Shown: positions 1 through 8,349 of the stretch, piece by piece | How the letters are laid out: the number at the start of each line of letters is the position of its first letter | Numbering within the stretch: the first letter of the stretch is position 1 | DNA from: an uncultured Chlorobiota bacterium | GTDB lineage: Bacteria > Bacteroidota > Bacteroidia > Bacteroidales > JAADGE01 | Direction: 5' to 3' | NCBI GenBank assembly: GCA_947311125.1 | Contig: CAMZKI010000093.1 | Coordinates: forward strand, 1 to 12,315 | Length of the DNA stretch: 12,315 nucleotides | The notes under the pieces: model-generated | Seen by the model: the letters and a program-made list of their open reading frames with translations, nothing else | The model's database searches: none | What the model was told of the DNA's origin: nothing | Program-made: the position numbers and the translations under genes

Positions 1-31
1 AAGAATTCAGTAATATAAAACTGTATAAGCT

Positions 32-172
32 ATGGGTGTAACAATAAAATTTAATAATGATATAAATAAGGAATTTGCAGATACTTTAAGGCAAAGAGTA
101 AATGATTATTTTAAAACAGAACAAATTTCCAAAGCCGGAGGGAATAAAATAATCATTTACTCTTTGCCTTAA
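32..172 (+). pseudogene. 5' fragment of probable fatty-acid desaturase gene (plus copy)
   Basis: An ATG at 32 opens 46 codons ending in TAA at 170-172. Codons 1-38 read as a gene start, with a segment RVNDYFKTEQISKAGGN. This resembles the cytosolic N-terminus of Bacteroidota membrane fatty-acid desaturases (acyl-CoA or linoleoyl-CoA desaturase type), which carry a similar 'RVN-YF-(K/E)-N-I-K-GN' stretch before the first membrane helix. After about codon 38 the frame enters the reverse complement of its own beginning, and the last eight residues are not desaturase-like. No His-box or membrane segment is present, so the family call rests on a short stretch recalled from memory. Confidence 0.45.
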
Positions 173-226
173 AGTATCTGCAAATTCCTTATTTATATCA
201 TTATTAAATTTTATTGTTACACCCAT
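145..226 (-). pseudogene. 5' fragment of the same desaturase-like gene (minus copy)
   Basis: This is the mirror copy inside the right arm: its ATG is at 226-224 on the minus strand, and the first 27 codons are identical to the plus copy. It is the copy contiguous with the carboxylase gene, which lies upstream in the same direction with an 83-bp gap. In the real genome a desaturase gene therefore probably follows the carboxylase gene. Beyond codon 27 this strand enters the inverted spacer and loses similarity to the family, so the gene is cut by the fold-back rather than by a stop codon of its own. Confidence 0.45.
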
Positions 227-309
227 AGCTTATACAGTTTTATATTACTGAATTCTTACTGCAAAATTACGACTCATAATATTTAATATCAAGAAATTGT
301 AATACATTT

Positions 310-1941
310 TTAAGTTCTTATAACTCCGGTTTTATAATCCTTGTTAATAGGATTATGCGATGCCGCTTCAATACCTTTTGAAATTACGCTTCTGGTTTCG
401 AGAGGGTCAATTACGGCATCAACCCACAACCGGCTTGCAGCATATACAGGTGTTGTCTGCTCATCATAACGTTTTTGAATCTCATTAAGCAACTTTTCTT
501 CAGCTTCTTTTGTGATTTCCTCACCTTTAGCTTTTAACGAGGCAACTTGTATTTGCAGAAGTGTTTTGGCTGCACTTGCTCCGCTCATAACGGCTATTTT
601 TGCCGAAGGCCAAGCTACAATCAGTCGCGGGTCGTATGCCTTGCCGTTCATGGCATAATTTCCCGCTCCGTAAGAATTTCCGATTACAACCGAAAATTTC
701 GGAACAACCGAATTGGCAACGGCATTAACCATTTTAGCTCCGTCTTTTATTATTCCTCCCTGCTCCGACCTGCTGCCTACCATAAACCCCGTAACATCAT
801 GGAAAAACACAATCGGTATTTTCTTTTGATTACAATTCATAACAAAATGTGCCGCCTTATCTGCCGAATCAGAATAAATAACACCTCCGAACTGCATTTC
901 GCCTTTTCCGGTTTTCTGAACAGTTCGCTGATTGGCAACTATACCTACGGGCCAGCCGTCAATCCGAGCATAGCCGCAAACTATTGTTTTGCCGTATTTT
1001 GGTTTATACTCGGTAAATTCCGAATTATCAACAATACGTTCTATTATTTCTCTTATTTCATACGGAGTTTCACGTTTCGCCGGCAATATTCCGTAAATTT
1101 CTTCAGGGTCTTTTTTCGGTAATGCCGGATATTTTCTGTCAAGACAGCATTTTTTATCTTGTATGCATGTTTTATCAATCAGTTTTCTTATTAAATCTAA
1201 TGCTTCTTTATCACTCTCAACTTTATAGTCCAAAATTCCTGATATTTCGGTTTGCGTAGTTGCACCTCCGAGAGTTTCATTATCAACCTCCTCTCCTATT
1301 GCCGACTTAACCAAATACGAGCCTGCCAAAAATATGGAACCGGTTTTATTTACAATAATTGCTTCATCAGACATAATAGGTAAATAGGCACCTCCGGCAA
1401 CGCAACTCCCCATAATTGCGGCAATCTGAATAATTCCGGCTGCTGACATCTTTGCATTATTCCTGAAAATACGACCGAAGTGTTCCTTATCGGGAAAAAT
1501 TTCATCTTGCATAGGTAAGAAAACTCCGGCACTGTCAACTAAATATATAATAGGAATATGATTTTCCATTGCAATTTCTTGAGCTCTCAAATTCTTTTTT
1601 GCCGTAATCGGAAACCATGCTCCTGCTTTTACCGTTGCATCATTAGCAACTATAACACATAATCTTTTTTCAATATATCCGAGGACAACAACTACTCCTC
1701 CCGAAGGGCAACCTCCGTATTCCCTATACATTCCTTCGCCGGCAAATGCGCCTATTTCGAAAATATCGCTGCCTTTGTCAACAAGATAATCAATACGTTC
1801 TCTTGCTGTCATTTTACCTTTTGAATGAAGTTTTTCAATTTTCTTTTTCCCTCCGCCGAGATATATTTTCTGTAGCCTGTGCTTAATTTCAGATAAAGCA
1901 AGCTTGTTTATGTCTTCGTTTTTGTTAAATTCTATATTCAT
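310..1941 (-). CDS. Acyl-CoA carboxylase, carboxyltransferase (beta) subunit, methylcrotonyl-CoA carboxylase-like
   Basis: This 543-residue protein is the size of biotin-dependent acyl-CoA carboxylase beta subunits, cytosolic enzymes that move the carboxyl group from carboxybiotin to an acyl-CoA. The N-terminal half has YGGCPSGG (75-82), ANDATVKAGAWFPIT (99-113), LVDSAGVFLPMQDEIFPD (134-151) and the oxyanion-hole region GSCVAGGAYLP (178-188). The C-terminal half has the second crotonase-fold site GNSYGAGNYAMNG (421-433). FLPMQDE and HFGRIFRNNAKMSAAGI are closer to methylcrotonyl-CoA carboxylase (leucine breakdown) than to propionyl-CoA carboxylase, but AGAWFP and GNSYGAGNY differ from typical MccB, so the substrate is unsure. 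No biotin-carboxylase or biotin-carrier gene lies in the window. The ATG at 1941 has no clear Shine-Dalgarno site, usual in this phylum. Confidence 0.9.
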   Translation of the reverse strand: MNIEFNKNEDINKLALSEIKHRLQKIYLGGGKKKIEKLHSKGKMTARERIDYLVDKGSDIFEIGAFAGEGMYREYGGCPSGGVVVVLGYIEKRLCVIVANDATVKAGAWFPITAKKNLRAQEIAMENHIPIIYLVDSAGVFLPMQDEIFPDKEHFGRIFRNNAKMSAAGIIQIAAIMGSCVAGGAYLPIMSDEAIIVNKTGSIFLAGSYLVKSAIGEEVDNETLGGATTQTEISGILDYKVESDKEALDLIRKLIDKTCIQDKKCCLDRKYPALPKKDPEEIYGILPAKRETPYEIREIIERIVDNSEFTEYKPKYGKTIVCGYARIDGWPVGIVANQRTVQKTGKGEMQFGGVIYSDSADKAAHFVMNCNQKKIPIVFFHDVTGFMVGSRSEQGGIIKDGAKMVNAVANSVVPKFSVVIGNSYGAGNYAMNGKAYDPRLIVAWPSAKIAVMSGASAAKTLLQIQVASLKAKGEEITKEAEEKLLNEIQKRYDEQTTPVYAASRLWVDAVIDPLETRSVISKGIEAASHNPINKDYKTGVIRT

Positions 1942-2049
1942 TTAAGCTTATCTTTTTAAAACTTTAAAATTAAAAAAATTTGACCGCTAAAAGAAAAAAT
2001 ATATAACTGAATTTTTCATATTTACCTTTTATGCTGAAACATCTTTATT

Positions 2050-2090
2050 TAATTATTATATGTATATTATGCAAAAACATATAATAATTA
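2050..2090. promoter_or_regulatory. 14-bp perfect inverted repeat in the divergent promoter region
   Basis: Positions 2050-2063 (TAATTATTATATGT) and 2077-2090 are perfect reverse complements around a 13-nt spacer. The repeat sits in the 198-bp gap between the divergent carboxylase and metal-efflux genes, about 50 bp before the first efflux-cluster ATG. That position suits an operator for a dimeric regulator. It is all A/T except one G:C pair, so chance pairing in AT-rich DNA is a real alternative. No regulator gene is nearby. Confidence 0.4.
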
Positions 2091-2139
2091 TTCAAAATTA
2101 TATGAAAAATCACGGCAAATAAGCTGTATTTTTGTATCA

Positions 2140-2601
2140 ATGATTAAAACAGCATCACATATTATATTTTCGGTTTTGTTTTTGGTTCTTACCGTAGGTG
2201 TAAGTATAAACAAACACTATTCAAAAGGAAAATTATATTCACAATCATTTTTCGGAGAAGCCGAAACTTGCGATGCAGGGATTAATGAAGTTTGCGAAAT
2301 GCAAAATATGCCCGCTGAATGTGAAATGCACAATATTGTTGAAAAAAATAAACAAAAAAAAGATTTGTGCTCTTGCGAAGATACAAGTGAATATTTGCAT
2401 TTTGATGCAAACTTTACAATTCCCGAAAAATTAATCATTAAAAATATTGATAATAATGAAACAAATATTATTTCAATGTATTTGGTTTCATTTTACAACA
2501 ACCTCTTATCCGGAGATTATATCCTAAATAAAAATACAGGCAACTCTTTGCTTAAAAAACCGGATACTACTTCTTCCTTATTGCAAGTTTTCAGATGTTG
2601 A
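2140..2601 (+). CDS. Secreted HYC_CC_PP-like protein of metal-efflux cluster
   Basis: This 153-residue protein begins with an uncleaved or Sec-type hydrophobic segment (residues 8-22, HIIFSVLFLVLTVGV), followed by INKHYSKGKLYSQSFFGEAETC. The layout matches the HYC_CC_PP family of small envelope proteins, named for an 'HYC-G-L' motif, a Cys-rich middle and a Pro-Pro end, which are often encoded beside RND metal pumps in Bacteroidota. Here the motif is HYS (26-28), the middle has C44, C52, C61 and a C77-S-C79 pair with several Met and His residues, and the C-terminal PP is absent (KKPD at 139-142). I infer a periplasmic metal-binding or sensing role; no function is proven for the family to my knowledge. 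The next gene starts 144 bp downstream. The ATG follows a TATTTTTG sequence (2127-2134), similar to the Bacteroidota -7 box, so a very short leader is possible. Confidence 0.6.
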   Translation: MIKTASHIIFSVLFLVLTVGVSINKHYSKGKLYSQSFFGEAETCDAGINEVCEMQNMPAECEMHNIVEKNKQKKDLCSCEDTSEYLHFDANFTIPEKLIIKNIDNNETNIISMYLVSFYNNLLSGDYILNKNTGNSLLKKPDTTSSLLQVFRC

Positions 2602-2619
2602 TTTATTAATATCTGAAAA
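2588..2619 (+). terminator. Weak stem-loop over the stop codon of the HYC_CC_PP-like gene
   Basis: TTTTCAGAT (2588-2596) pairs perfectly with ATCTGAAAA (2611-2619) across a 14-nt loop that contains the TGA stop at 2599-2601. The 9-bp stem has only two G:C pairs, and A-rich rather than T-rich sequence follows on the plus strand, so it is a poor intrinsic terminator. It may instead have an mRNA processing or stability role, or be chance. Confidence 0.2.
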
Positions 2620-2627
2620 AATAAGAA

Positions 2628-2706
2628 ATATACAATATCATTGTTAAACAAAAATAATTTTAAAATCCTTTGTAAAGCATAACCGTTTTGGGAAAATATT
2701 GTATAT
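2628..2706. promoter_or_regulatory. Separated 11-bp inverted repeat upstream of the DUF302 gene
   Basis: ATATACAATAT (2628-2638) and ATATTGTATAT (2696-2706) are exact reverse complements 57 bp apart, in the 144-bp gap before the DUF302 ATG at 2746. Two half-related sites flanking a promoter could be operator sites for a metal-responsive regulator. The composition is almost pure A/T, so the evidence is weak. Confidence 0.25.
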
Positions 2707-2745
2707 CAACAAAACAAATCATTAAATAATATAAAACTCTTTATC

Positions 2746-3129
2746 ATGGAATATTATGTAAACAAAACAATTGTTGCCGATATTGAAAAAGCAACAGAAT
2801 TAATAAAAACAGAACTTCAAAAAGAAGGTTTTGGAATCGTAACACAATTCGATGTAAACAAAACTCTGAAAGAAAAAATGGATGTAGATTTTCGTCCGTA
2901 TCGAATTCTCGGTGCCTGCAATCCGCCTTTCGCTTTAAAATCAATAAATGCCGAAGATAAAATAGGAACTTTATTGCCCTGCAATGTTATGCTTCAGGAA
3001 TTTGACGGCAAAACTGAAATAGCAATTATAAATCCTGTTGCAATGATGCAATCGGTAGAAAATGACGAAATGTTGAAAATTGCGAAGGAAATTGCAGTTA
3101 AGTTAAACAAAGCACTATCTAAGGTCTAA
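2746..3129 (+). CDS. DUF302 domain protein
   Basis: This 127-residue protein has no signal peptide, so it is probably cytosolic. It fits the whole DUF302 domain: an N-terminal strand-helix unit (residues 3-30), the stretch RPYRILGACNPPFALKSI (50-67) with C58, then GTLLPCNVMLQE (74-85) with C79 and AIINPVAMM (93-101). Family members are small alpha/beta proteins of unknown biochemical function that often lie beside metal or sulfur genes. Placement between an envelope metal-associated protein and an RND pump, with only 34 bp to the pump gene, suggests co-transcription and a role in handling the same metal. C58 and C79 are possible ligands or redox residues. That is inference. Confidence 0.85.
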   Translation: MEYYVNKTIVADIEKATELIKTELQKEGFGIVTQFDVNKTLKEKMDVDFRPYRILGACNPPFALKSINAEDKIGTLLPCNVMLQEFDGKTEIAIINPVAMMQSVENDEMLKIAKEIAVKLNKALSKV

Positions 3130-3163
3130 TATTTATCAAGCAAATGTCTAAAATTAAAAAAAT

Positions 3164-6100
3164 ATGTTAAATAAAATAATAAAATTTTTCCTCGAAAATA
3201 AACTTGTAACATTCATTTTTCTTGCAATGTTTATAATTTGGGGAATAGTATCATCTCCGTTCGGTTGGGAAACAATTTTCCCTTCCGACCCGGTGCCGGT
3301 TGATGCTATTCCCGATATAGGAGAAAATCAGCAAATTGTTTACACCGAATGGTCGGGGCGATCGCCGCGTGATATCGAAGACCAAATCTCGTATCCGCTT
3401 ACAACTGCACTGCTCGGTATTCCGGGTGTAAAAACAATACGGAGTAATTCTATTTTCGGTTTATCAAGTATATATTTAATTTTTGAAGACGGAGTTGACT
3501 TTTATTGGAGTCGTACCCGTATTCTTGAAAAACTGAACTCTCTACCGCCCGGAACTTTGCCCGATGAGGTAAAACCGGCACTCGGTCCGGATGCTACGGC
3601 ACTCGGTCAGATATATTGGTACACTCTCGAAGGAAGAGACAAAAAAGGAAACCCTGCAGGCGGTTGGGACCCGCAAGAACTCCGTACATTACAAGATTTT
3701 TATGTTCGCTACGGATTGACTGCCGCAAAAGGAGTATCCGAAGTCGCATCCATAGGCGGATTTGTAAAAGAATATCAAATTGATATTGACCCGAATGCAA
3801 TGAAAGCGTACGGTGTTAATGTTTCGCAAATCATTAATGCCGTTAAAAAAAGTAATCTTGACATAGGGGCAAGAACAATTGAATTTAATAAAGTTGAATA
3901 CCTCGTAAGAGCCCTGGGATACATTAAAAATCTCAGCGACCTCGAAGAGAGTGTGGTTGCGGTTAATAAAAATATTCCCGTACGGCTGAAAGACGTTGCA
4001 AAAATATCGTTCGGTCCGGCAACACGTCGGGGCGGACTAGATAAGGGCGGCTCGGAAGCCGTAGGCGGTGTGGTTGTGGCTCGTTACGGGGCAAATCCGA
4101 TGGAAGTTATTAAAAACTTGAAAGAAAAAATTAAAGAAATATCTCCGGGCCTGCCGAGTAAAACGCTTGCCGACGGAACAGTTTCAAAAGTTACAATCGT
4201 ACCTTTTTACGACAGAACGGGCTTAATTAAAGAAACACTCGGAACACTTGAAGAAGCTTTAACACTCGAAATTCTTATAAGCATTATAGTCGTCCTGATT
4301 TTAGTAATGAACTTAAGAGCATCTTTCTTAATATCAAGCCTTTTACCCATTGGCGTACTAATGACATTTATTGTAATGAGACGTTTCGGTGTCGATGCAA
4401 ATATAGTTGCACTTTCGGGTATAGCAATCGCAATCGGCGTAATGGTTGATGTAGGGGTGGTGTTTACCGAGAATATTATCCGGCATCTCGAAATGGCAAA
4501 AAATGTCGGAGCAAGAGGCAAACAATTAGTAAAAGTTATATACGAAGGAGCAACAGAAGTCGCAGGAGCGGTAATAACGGCATTAACTACTACGGTTGTC
4601 AGTTTTCTTCCCGTATTTGCAATGCAGGCAGCTGAAGGTAAATTATTCAAACCTTTAGCTTTTACAAAAACTTTTGCTATGATTTCGGCATTAATCATAG
4701 GATTAATGTTCATTCCCTTACTTGCAAATTTGGTTTTCTCAATTCGCCCTTCAAAGAAATTAAAAAAATACATTTCAAACGGCATTCTTATTGTTGCCGG
4801 TATTGTTTTAGCAATTATTGCAAAATCAATTATTGCCGTTGCATTAATATTAATTGCTCTCAATAATATATTTAGCGAAAAGAAGTTCGGAGATAAAAAA
4901 TATCCTGTTTATATTAATATCTTTATAACGCTAAGTATTGTAATATTTTTTCTCACAAGAGAGTGGATGCCGCTCGGTGCTCAAAACAGTTTATTTGTTA
5001 ACTATATTTTTGTAATAATAATTATAGGTGTTGTACTGGGAACCCTAATGTCCGTAGTACATTATTATGCAAAAATTTTAAAATGGAGTTTAGAAAATAA
5101 AAAGAAATTTCTTGCAATACCTGTTTTTGTGGTCTTGTTCGGAATTTTATCTTGGCAGGGAACCGATAAACTGTTCGGATTTATGCCCGATTTTGTAAAA
5201 AACACAAAAATATGGAACTCTTTTAGTGAAGTTTTTCCGGGCACGGGAAAAGAATTTATGCCAAGTCTGGATGAAGGTTCTTTTCTGTTGATGCCTACAA
5301 CAATGCCACATTCCGGTGTTGAAGAAAATTTGGATGTCATACGTTTGCTTGATAAACGAGTTAACAGTATTCCGGAAGTCGAAAATGTGGTCGGAAAATG
5401 GGGACGGGCTAATTCTGCTCTCGACCCGGCACCTACCTCAATGTATGAAAATATCATAAATTATAAATCGGAATATATTACGGATGAAAACGGAACAAAG
5501 CAACGATTTAAAACAGATGACGACGGTGCTTATATTTTAAAAGACGGTACAAAATATAATCCGAAAACCGAAGAATTTCGCGTAATTGAAAAATCGGAAC
5601 TTATTCCTGACGAAAGCGGTGAATATTTTCGCCAATGGCGTCCCGAAATTAAATCAACGGATGATATTTGGAAAGAAATCGTAAGTAAATCTAAAATACC
5701 GGGACTGACTTCCGCACCCAAGCTGCAACCGATTCAAACACGATTGGTAATGCTGCAAACAGGTATGCGGGCTCCGATGGGCATAAAAGTTTTCGGTCCC
5801 GATTTGGAAACAATAGAAAAAACTGCTTATGAAATTGAGCATCAGCTTAAATTTGTAGAAGGCGTAAAAGCATCTTCTGTTTTTGCCGATAGAGTTGTCG
5901 GAAAACCATACATTGAATTAGACATCAAACGAAAAGCAATTGCACGTTACGGTCTTACAATTAAAGATATGCAAACGGCTATAGGAACAACCATAGGCGG
6001 AATGCCTCTGACATCAACCGTTGAAGGCAGAGAGCGTTTTCCGGTGCGTGTGCGTTATGCTCGTGAATTCAGAGATAATCCCGAAGAATTGAAAAAAATT

Positions 6101-6979
6101 CTTATTCCGACAAGAAGCGGAGTTCAAATTCCTTTGGGAGAACTGGCTGAGGTTACCTACAGACGCGGACCGCAACTCATTAAAAGTGAAAACACTTTTC
6201 TTGTAGGATATGTTATATTTGATAAAAAAGACGGTTTTGCCGAGGTTGATGTTGTTGAAAATGCCCAAAAATATCTTAATGATAAAATTGAAAACGGAGA
6301 ACTCATAATCCCGGCAGGTGTTAACTACGTTTTTACCGGAAATTATGAAAATCAGGTTCGTGCGAGTAAACGATTGCTTCTCGTAGTTCCGATTTCTTTA
6401 ATATTGATTTTTTTGATATTGTATTTTCAATTCGGGAAAGTAGAACCTTCTTTAATGGTGTTTTCCGGAATATTTGTTGCCTTTGCAGGAGGTTTTATAA
6501 TGATTTGGCTTTACGGACAATCATGGTTTATGAACTTTTCATTTGCCGGTGTAAATATCAGAGAATTATTCAGTATGCACACCGTAAATTTAAGTGTAGC
6601 CGTATGGGTCGGATTTATAGCTCTGTTCGGTATTGCGACCGATGACGGTGTAATTGTGGGAACATATCTCAAACAAGTCTTTGACCGAAACAAACCGACA
6701 ACTGTTGCAGAAGTCAGAAAATCAGTTCTCGAAGCCGGCTCAAAACGAGTCCGTCCGGCAATGATGACAGCGGCAACAACAATTATTGCCCTTATTCCGG
6801 TTCTCACTTCAACAGGAAAAGGGGCAGATATTATGATACCTATGGCTATACCCTCTTTCGGCGGAATGATAATTCAGGTTATGACAATGTTTGTTGTGCC
6901 GGTTTTATACAGTATATGGCAAGAAGGAAAAATTAAAAAAGTAAAAAACAAACAAGTCAGTAAATCCTTAATGGTCTAA
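3164..6979 (+). CDS. CusA/CzcA-type heavy-metal efflux RND pump, extended form
   Basis: This inner-membrane proton-driven pump moves a metal cation from periplasm or cytosol towards an outer-membrane channel. Residues 40-110 (DPVPVDAIPDIGENQQIVYTEW, then a GIPGVKTIRS-FGLSSI segment) are typical of the heavy-metal branch. TM4 has D429 in IAIGVMVDV, matching the proton-relay Asp of CusA (D405). E939 is replaced by Asp (ATDDGV, 1158-1163), and the TM11 Lys (K984) aligns with A1199 in RVRPAMM. Of the three CusA Cu(I)-binding Met residues only the first is kept (M863 in RLVMLQTGM); the others align with L931 and T983. At 1271 residues it is about 200 longer than E. coli CusA: extra hydrophobic segments lie at about 538-570, 583-598, 610-632 and 648-664, plus an acidic periplasmic insert at about 765-835. 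Metal identity is not determined by these residues. The outer-membrane gene follows after 11 bp. Confidence 0.93.
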   Translation: MLNKIIKFFLENKLVTFIFLAMFIIWGIVSSPFGWETIFPSDPVPVDAIPDIGENQQIVYTEWSGRSPRDIEDQISYPLTTALLGIPGVKTIRSNSIFGLSSIYLIFEDGVDFYWSRTRILEKLNSLPPGTLPDEVKPALGPDATALGQIYWYTLEGRDKKGNPAGGWDPQELRTLQDFYVRYGLTAAKGVSEVASIGGFVKEYQIDIDPNAMKAYGVNVSQIINAVKKSNLDIGARTIEFNKVEYLVRALGYIKNLSDLEESVVAVNKNIPVRLKDVAKISFGPATRRGGLDKGGSEAVGGVVVARYGANPMEVIKNLKEKIKEISPGLPSKTLADGTVSKVTIVPFYDRTGLIKETLGTLEEALTLEILISIIVVLILVMNLRASFLISSLLPIGVLMTFIVMRRFGVDANIVALSGIAIAIGVMVDVGVVFTENIIRHLEMAKNVGARGKQLVKVIYEGATEVAGAVITALTTTVVSFLPVFAMQAAEGKLFKPLAFTKTFAMISALIIGLMFIPLLANLVFSIRPSKKLKKYISNGILIVAGIVLAIIAKSIIAVALILIALNNIFSEKKFGDKKYPVYINIFITLSIVIFFLTREWMPLGAQNSLFVNYIFVIIIIGVVLGTLMSVVHYYAKILKWSLENKKKFLAIPVFVVLFGILSWQGTDKLFGFMPDFVKNTKIWNSFSEVFPGTGKEFMPSLDEGSFLLMPTTMPHSGVEENLDVIRLLDKRVNSIPEVENVVGKWGRANSALDPAPTSMYENIINYKSEYITDENGTKQRFKTDDDGAYILKDGTKYNPKTEEFRVIEKSELIPDESGEYFRQWRPEIKSTDDIWKEIVSKSKIPGLTSAPKLQPIQTRLVMLQTGMRAPMGIKVFGPDLETIEKTAYEIEHQLKFVEGVKASSVFADRVVGKPYIELDIKRKAIARYGLTIKDMQTAIGTTIGGMPLTSTVEGRERFPVRVRYAREFRDNPEELKKILIPTRSGVQIPLGELAEVTYRRGPQLIKSENTFLVGYVIFDKKDGFAEVDVVENAQKYLNDKIENGELIIPAGVNYVFTGNYENQVRASKRLLLVVPISLILIFLILYFQFGKVEPSLMVFSGIFVAFAGGFIMIWLYGQSWFMNFSFAGVNIRELFSMHTVNLSVAVWVGFIALFGIATDDGVIVGTYLKQVFDRNKPTTVAEVRKSVLEAGSKRVRPAMMTAATTIIALIPVLTSTGKGADIMIPMAIPSFGGMIIQVMTMFVVPVLYSIWQEGKIKKVKNKQVSKSLMV

Positions 6980-6990
6980 AAAAATAAAAA

Positions 6991-8211
6991 ATGAAAACTA
7001 TAATATTATTAATAATGTTGCTTTCCGTGAGAATAATATCGGCACAAAACCTGTCCGATTATCTTGAAACGGCTGCAAAGAACAATCCTGAACTTGCTTC
7101 AAAATTCAGCGAATACAATGCAAGTTTACAAATTGTTCCGCAAGTAAAAGCACTGCCCGATCCGCAAATTTCATTCGGCTATTTTATTATGCCGGTTGAA
7201 ACAAGAACGGGTCCGCAGCAAGCCAAGATTTCGGCAAGTCAATTTTTTCCTTGGTTCGGAAGTTTAAAAGCAAAAGAAAATGCAGCAATTCAATCTGCCA
7301 AAGCAAAATACGAAGCATTTCAACAGGCAAAATCCAAGTTGTTTTTTGATGTCAGAAATTCTTATTATACCTTGTATTATATCGAAAAGTCAATAAAGAT
7401 AACGCAAGAGAACTTAGATATTCTAAAATCGTTTAAAAAATTGGCTTCCGTAAAGGTTGAAGTAGGAAAAGCATCTGCTGTTGATGAATTAAGAATTGAC
7501 TTGGAAATCTCGGAACTTGAAAATAAATTGGCATTGCTTAAAGATATTTTTTACAACGAACAAGTTAAATTCAACAATCTTTTAAATATAAATAAAGAAA
7601 GTCCGGTGAAAATATCTGAAATTTCAGATACTGATACTTTTAAAATTGATAAAATTGCCGTTCTTGACAGTATTAAAGCAAATAATCACGATTTAAAAAC
7701 CTTGGGGCTAACTTTACAATCATTAGACTTTTTGAAAACTGCCGCCCGAAAAGACGGTATGCCTAAATTTTCCGTAGGTGTTGATTATACCTTTATCGGA
7801 ACCGGCGGAAATAATTTTGCGGGAACCGATGCTTTTCTGGCACCTAAAGTCGGAATTTCAATTCCTTCAAATCGTAAAAAATACAAAGCAAAAGTTTCGG
7901 AAGTTCAATTTAAACAAGATGCCGTTAAATCTAAAAAGGAAAATACGGAAAATTTACTTGAAACAGCTTTTGAAACAAGCTTTAAAGATTTTAAAGATGC
8001 AGAAAGGAGAATTGAATTATATAACAAGCAATTTAATATTGCAAAACAAGCATTACGTTTATTAGAAAACGAATATGCCGTAAGTTCTGTCGGCTTTGAA
8101 GAAATATTAAGAATGGAACGTAAAGCTCTGAACTATAATTTGGAAACGGAAAAAGCAAAATCCGAAAGAGAAAAAGCAAAAGCTGAAATCTATTTTTTAA
8201 GCGGAAACTAA
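6991..8211 (+). CDS. TolC/CusC-type outer-membrane efflux protein
   Basis: This 406-residue protein has a Sec signal peptide (1-18, cleavage likely after ...IISA). Two repeated halves of long helices follow: about 28-60 with an 80-170 region (LFFDVRNSYYTLYYIEKSI), and 215-400 ending in a long charged helix (EEILRMERKALNYNLETEKA). This is the pattern of outer-membrane factors that form a trimeric beta-barrel with a periplasmic alpha-tunnel. The stretch PDPQISFGYFIMPVETRTGP (53-72) is typical of family members paired with CusA-type pumps. The protein looks complete, with a hydrophobic C-terminus (YFLSGN). Its start lies 11 bp after the pump stop codon, so the two are co-transcribed. The expected next gene, a membrane-fusion adaptor, is missing. 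Confidence 0.9.
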   Translation: MKTIILLIMLLSVRIISAQNLSDYLETAAKNNPELASKFSEYNASLQIVPQVKALPDPQISFGYFIMPVETRTGPQQAKISASQFFPWFGSLKAKENAAIQSAKAKYEAFQQAKSKLFFDVRNSYYTLYYIEKSIKITQENLDILKSFKKLASVKVEVGKASAVDELRIDLEISELENKLALLKDIFYNEQVKFNNLLNINKESPVKISEISDTDTFKIDKIAVLDSIKANNHDLKTLGLTLQSLDFLKTAARKDGMPKFSVGVDYTFIGTGGNNFAGTDAFLAPKVGISIPSNRKKYKAKVSEVQFKQDAVKSKKENTENLLETAFETSFKDFKDAERRIELYNKQFNIAKQALRLLENEYAVSSVGFEEILRMERKALNYNLETEKAKSEREKAKAEIYFLSGN

Positions 8212-8349
8212 AATTAAACAACAAACCCTGTCAGAACTTCTTTGAAAAAAACAACATAAGGTAATATTTTCTATTATTGCTCTATGTTTCTTTATAAATA
8301 ACCATTCCAGAGCCTATTGTTTTCCATTTCTTAAAATATTCCGCTTTGC

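Larger units (their letters stand above)
1..257. repeat. Perfect 113-bp inverted repeat at window edge
   Basis: Positions 1-113 are the exact reverse complement of 145-257, with a 31-bp spacer at 114-144; every base pairs with its partner (coordinates sum to 258), and pairing stops at 114/144. The arms hold about 31 bp of upstream sequence plus the first 27 codons of a gene. The spacer extends that reading frame only on the plus strand, so the copy entering from the left edge is the longer one, while the copy joined to the rest of the window (145-257) switches into the inverted repeat. Exactness, length, content (a gene start, not a mobile-element end) and place at the edge fit a fold-back chimera or assembly artefact better than a natural cruciform. 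Confidence 0.95.

Noticed and set aside
1..257. Insertion sequence or MITE with terminal inverted repeats
   Set aside because: The arms carry a gene start and its upstream region, there is no target-site duplication or transposase, and the 31-bp spacer simply continues the same gene.
547..1122. 191-residue plus-strand open frame opposite the carboxylase gene
   Set aside because: It is antisense to a strongly supported enzyme gene. Its protein has no recognisable domain and an odd composition.
4207..4863. 218-residue minus-strand open frame inside the RND pump gene
   Set aside because: It is the antisense shadow of the membrane-helix codons of the pump. The repetitive Ile/Thr/Ala content is typical of such shadows.
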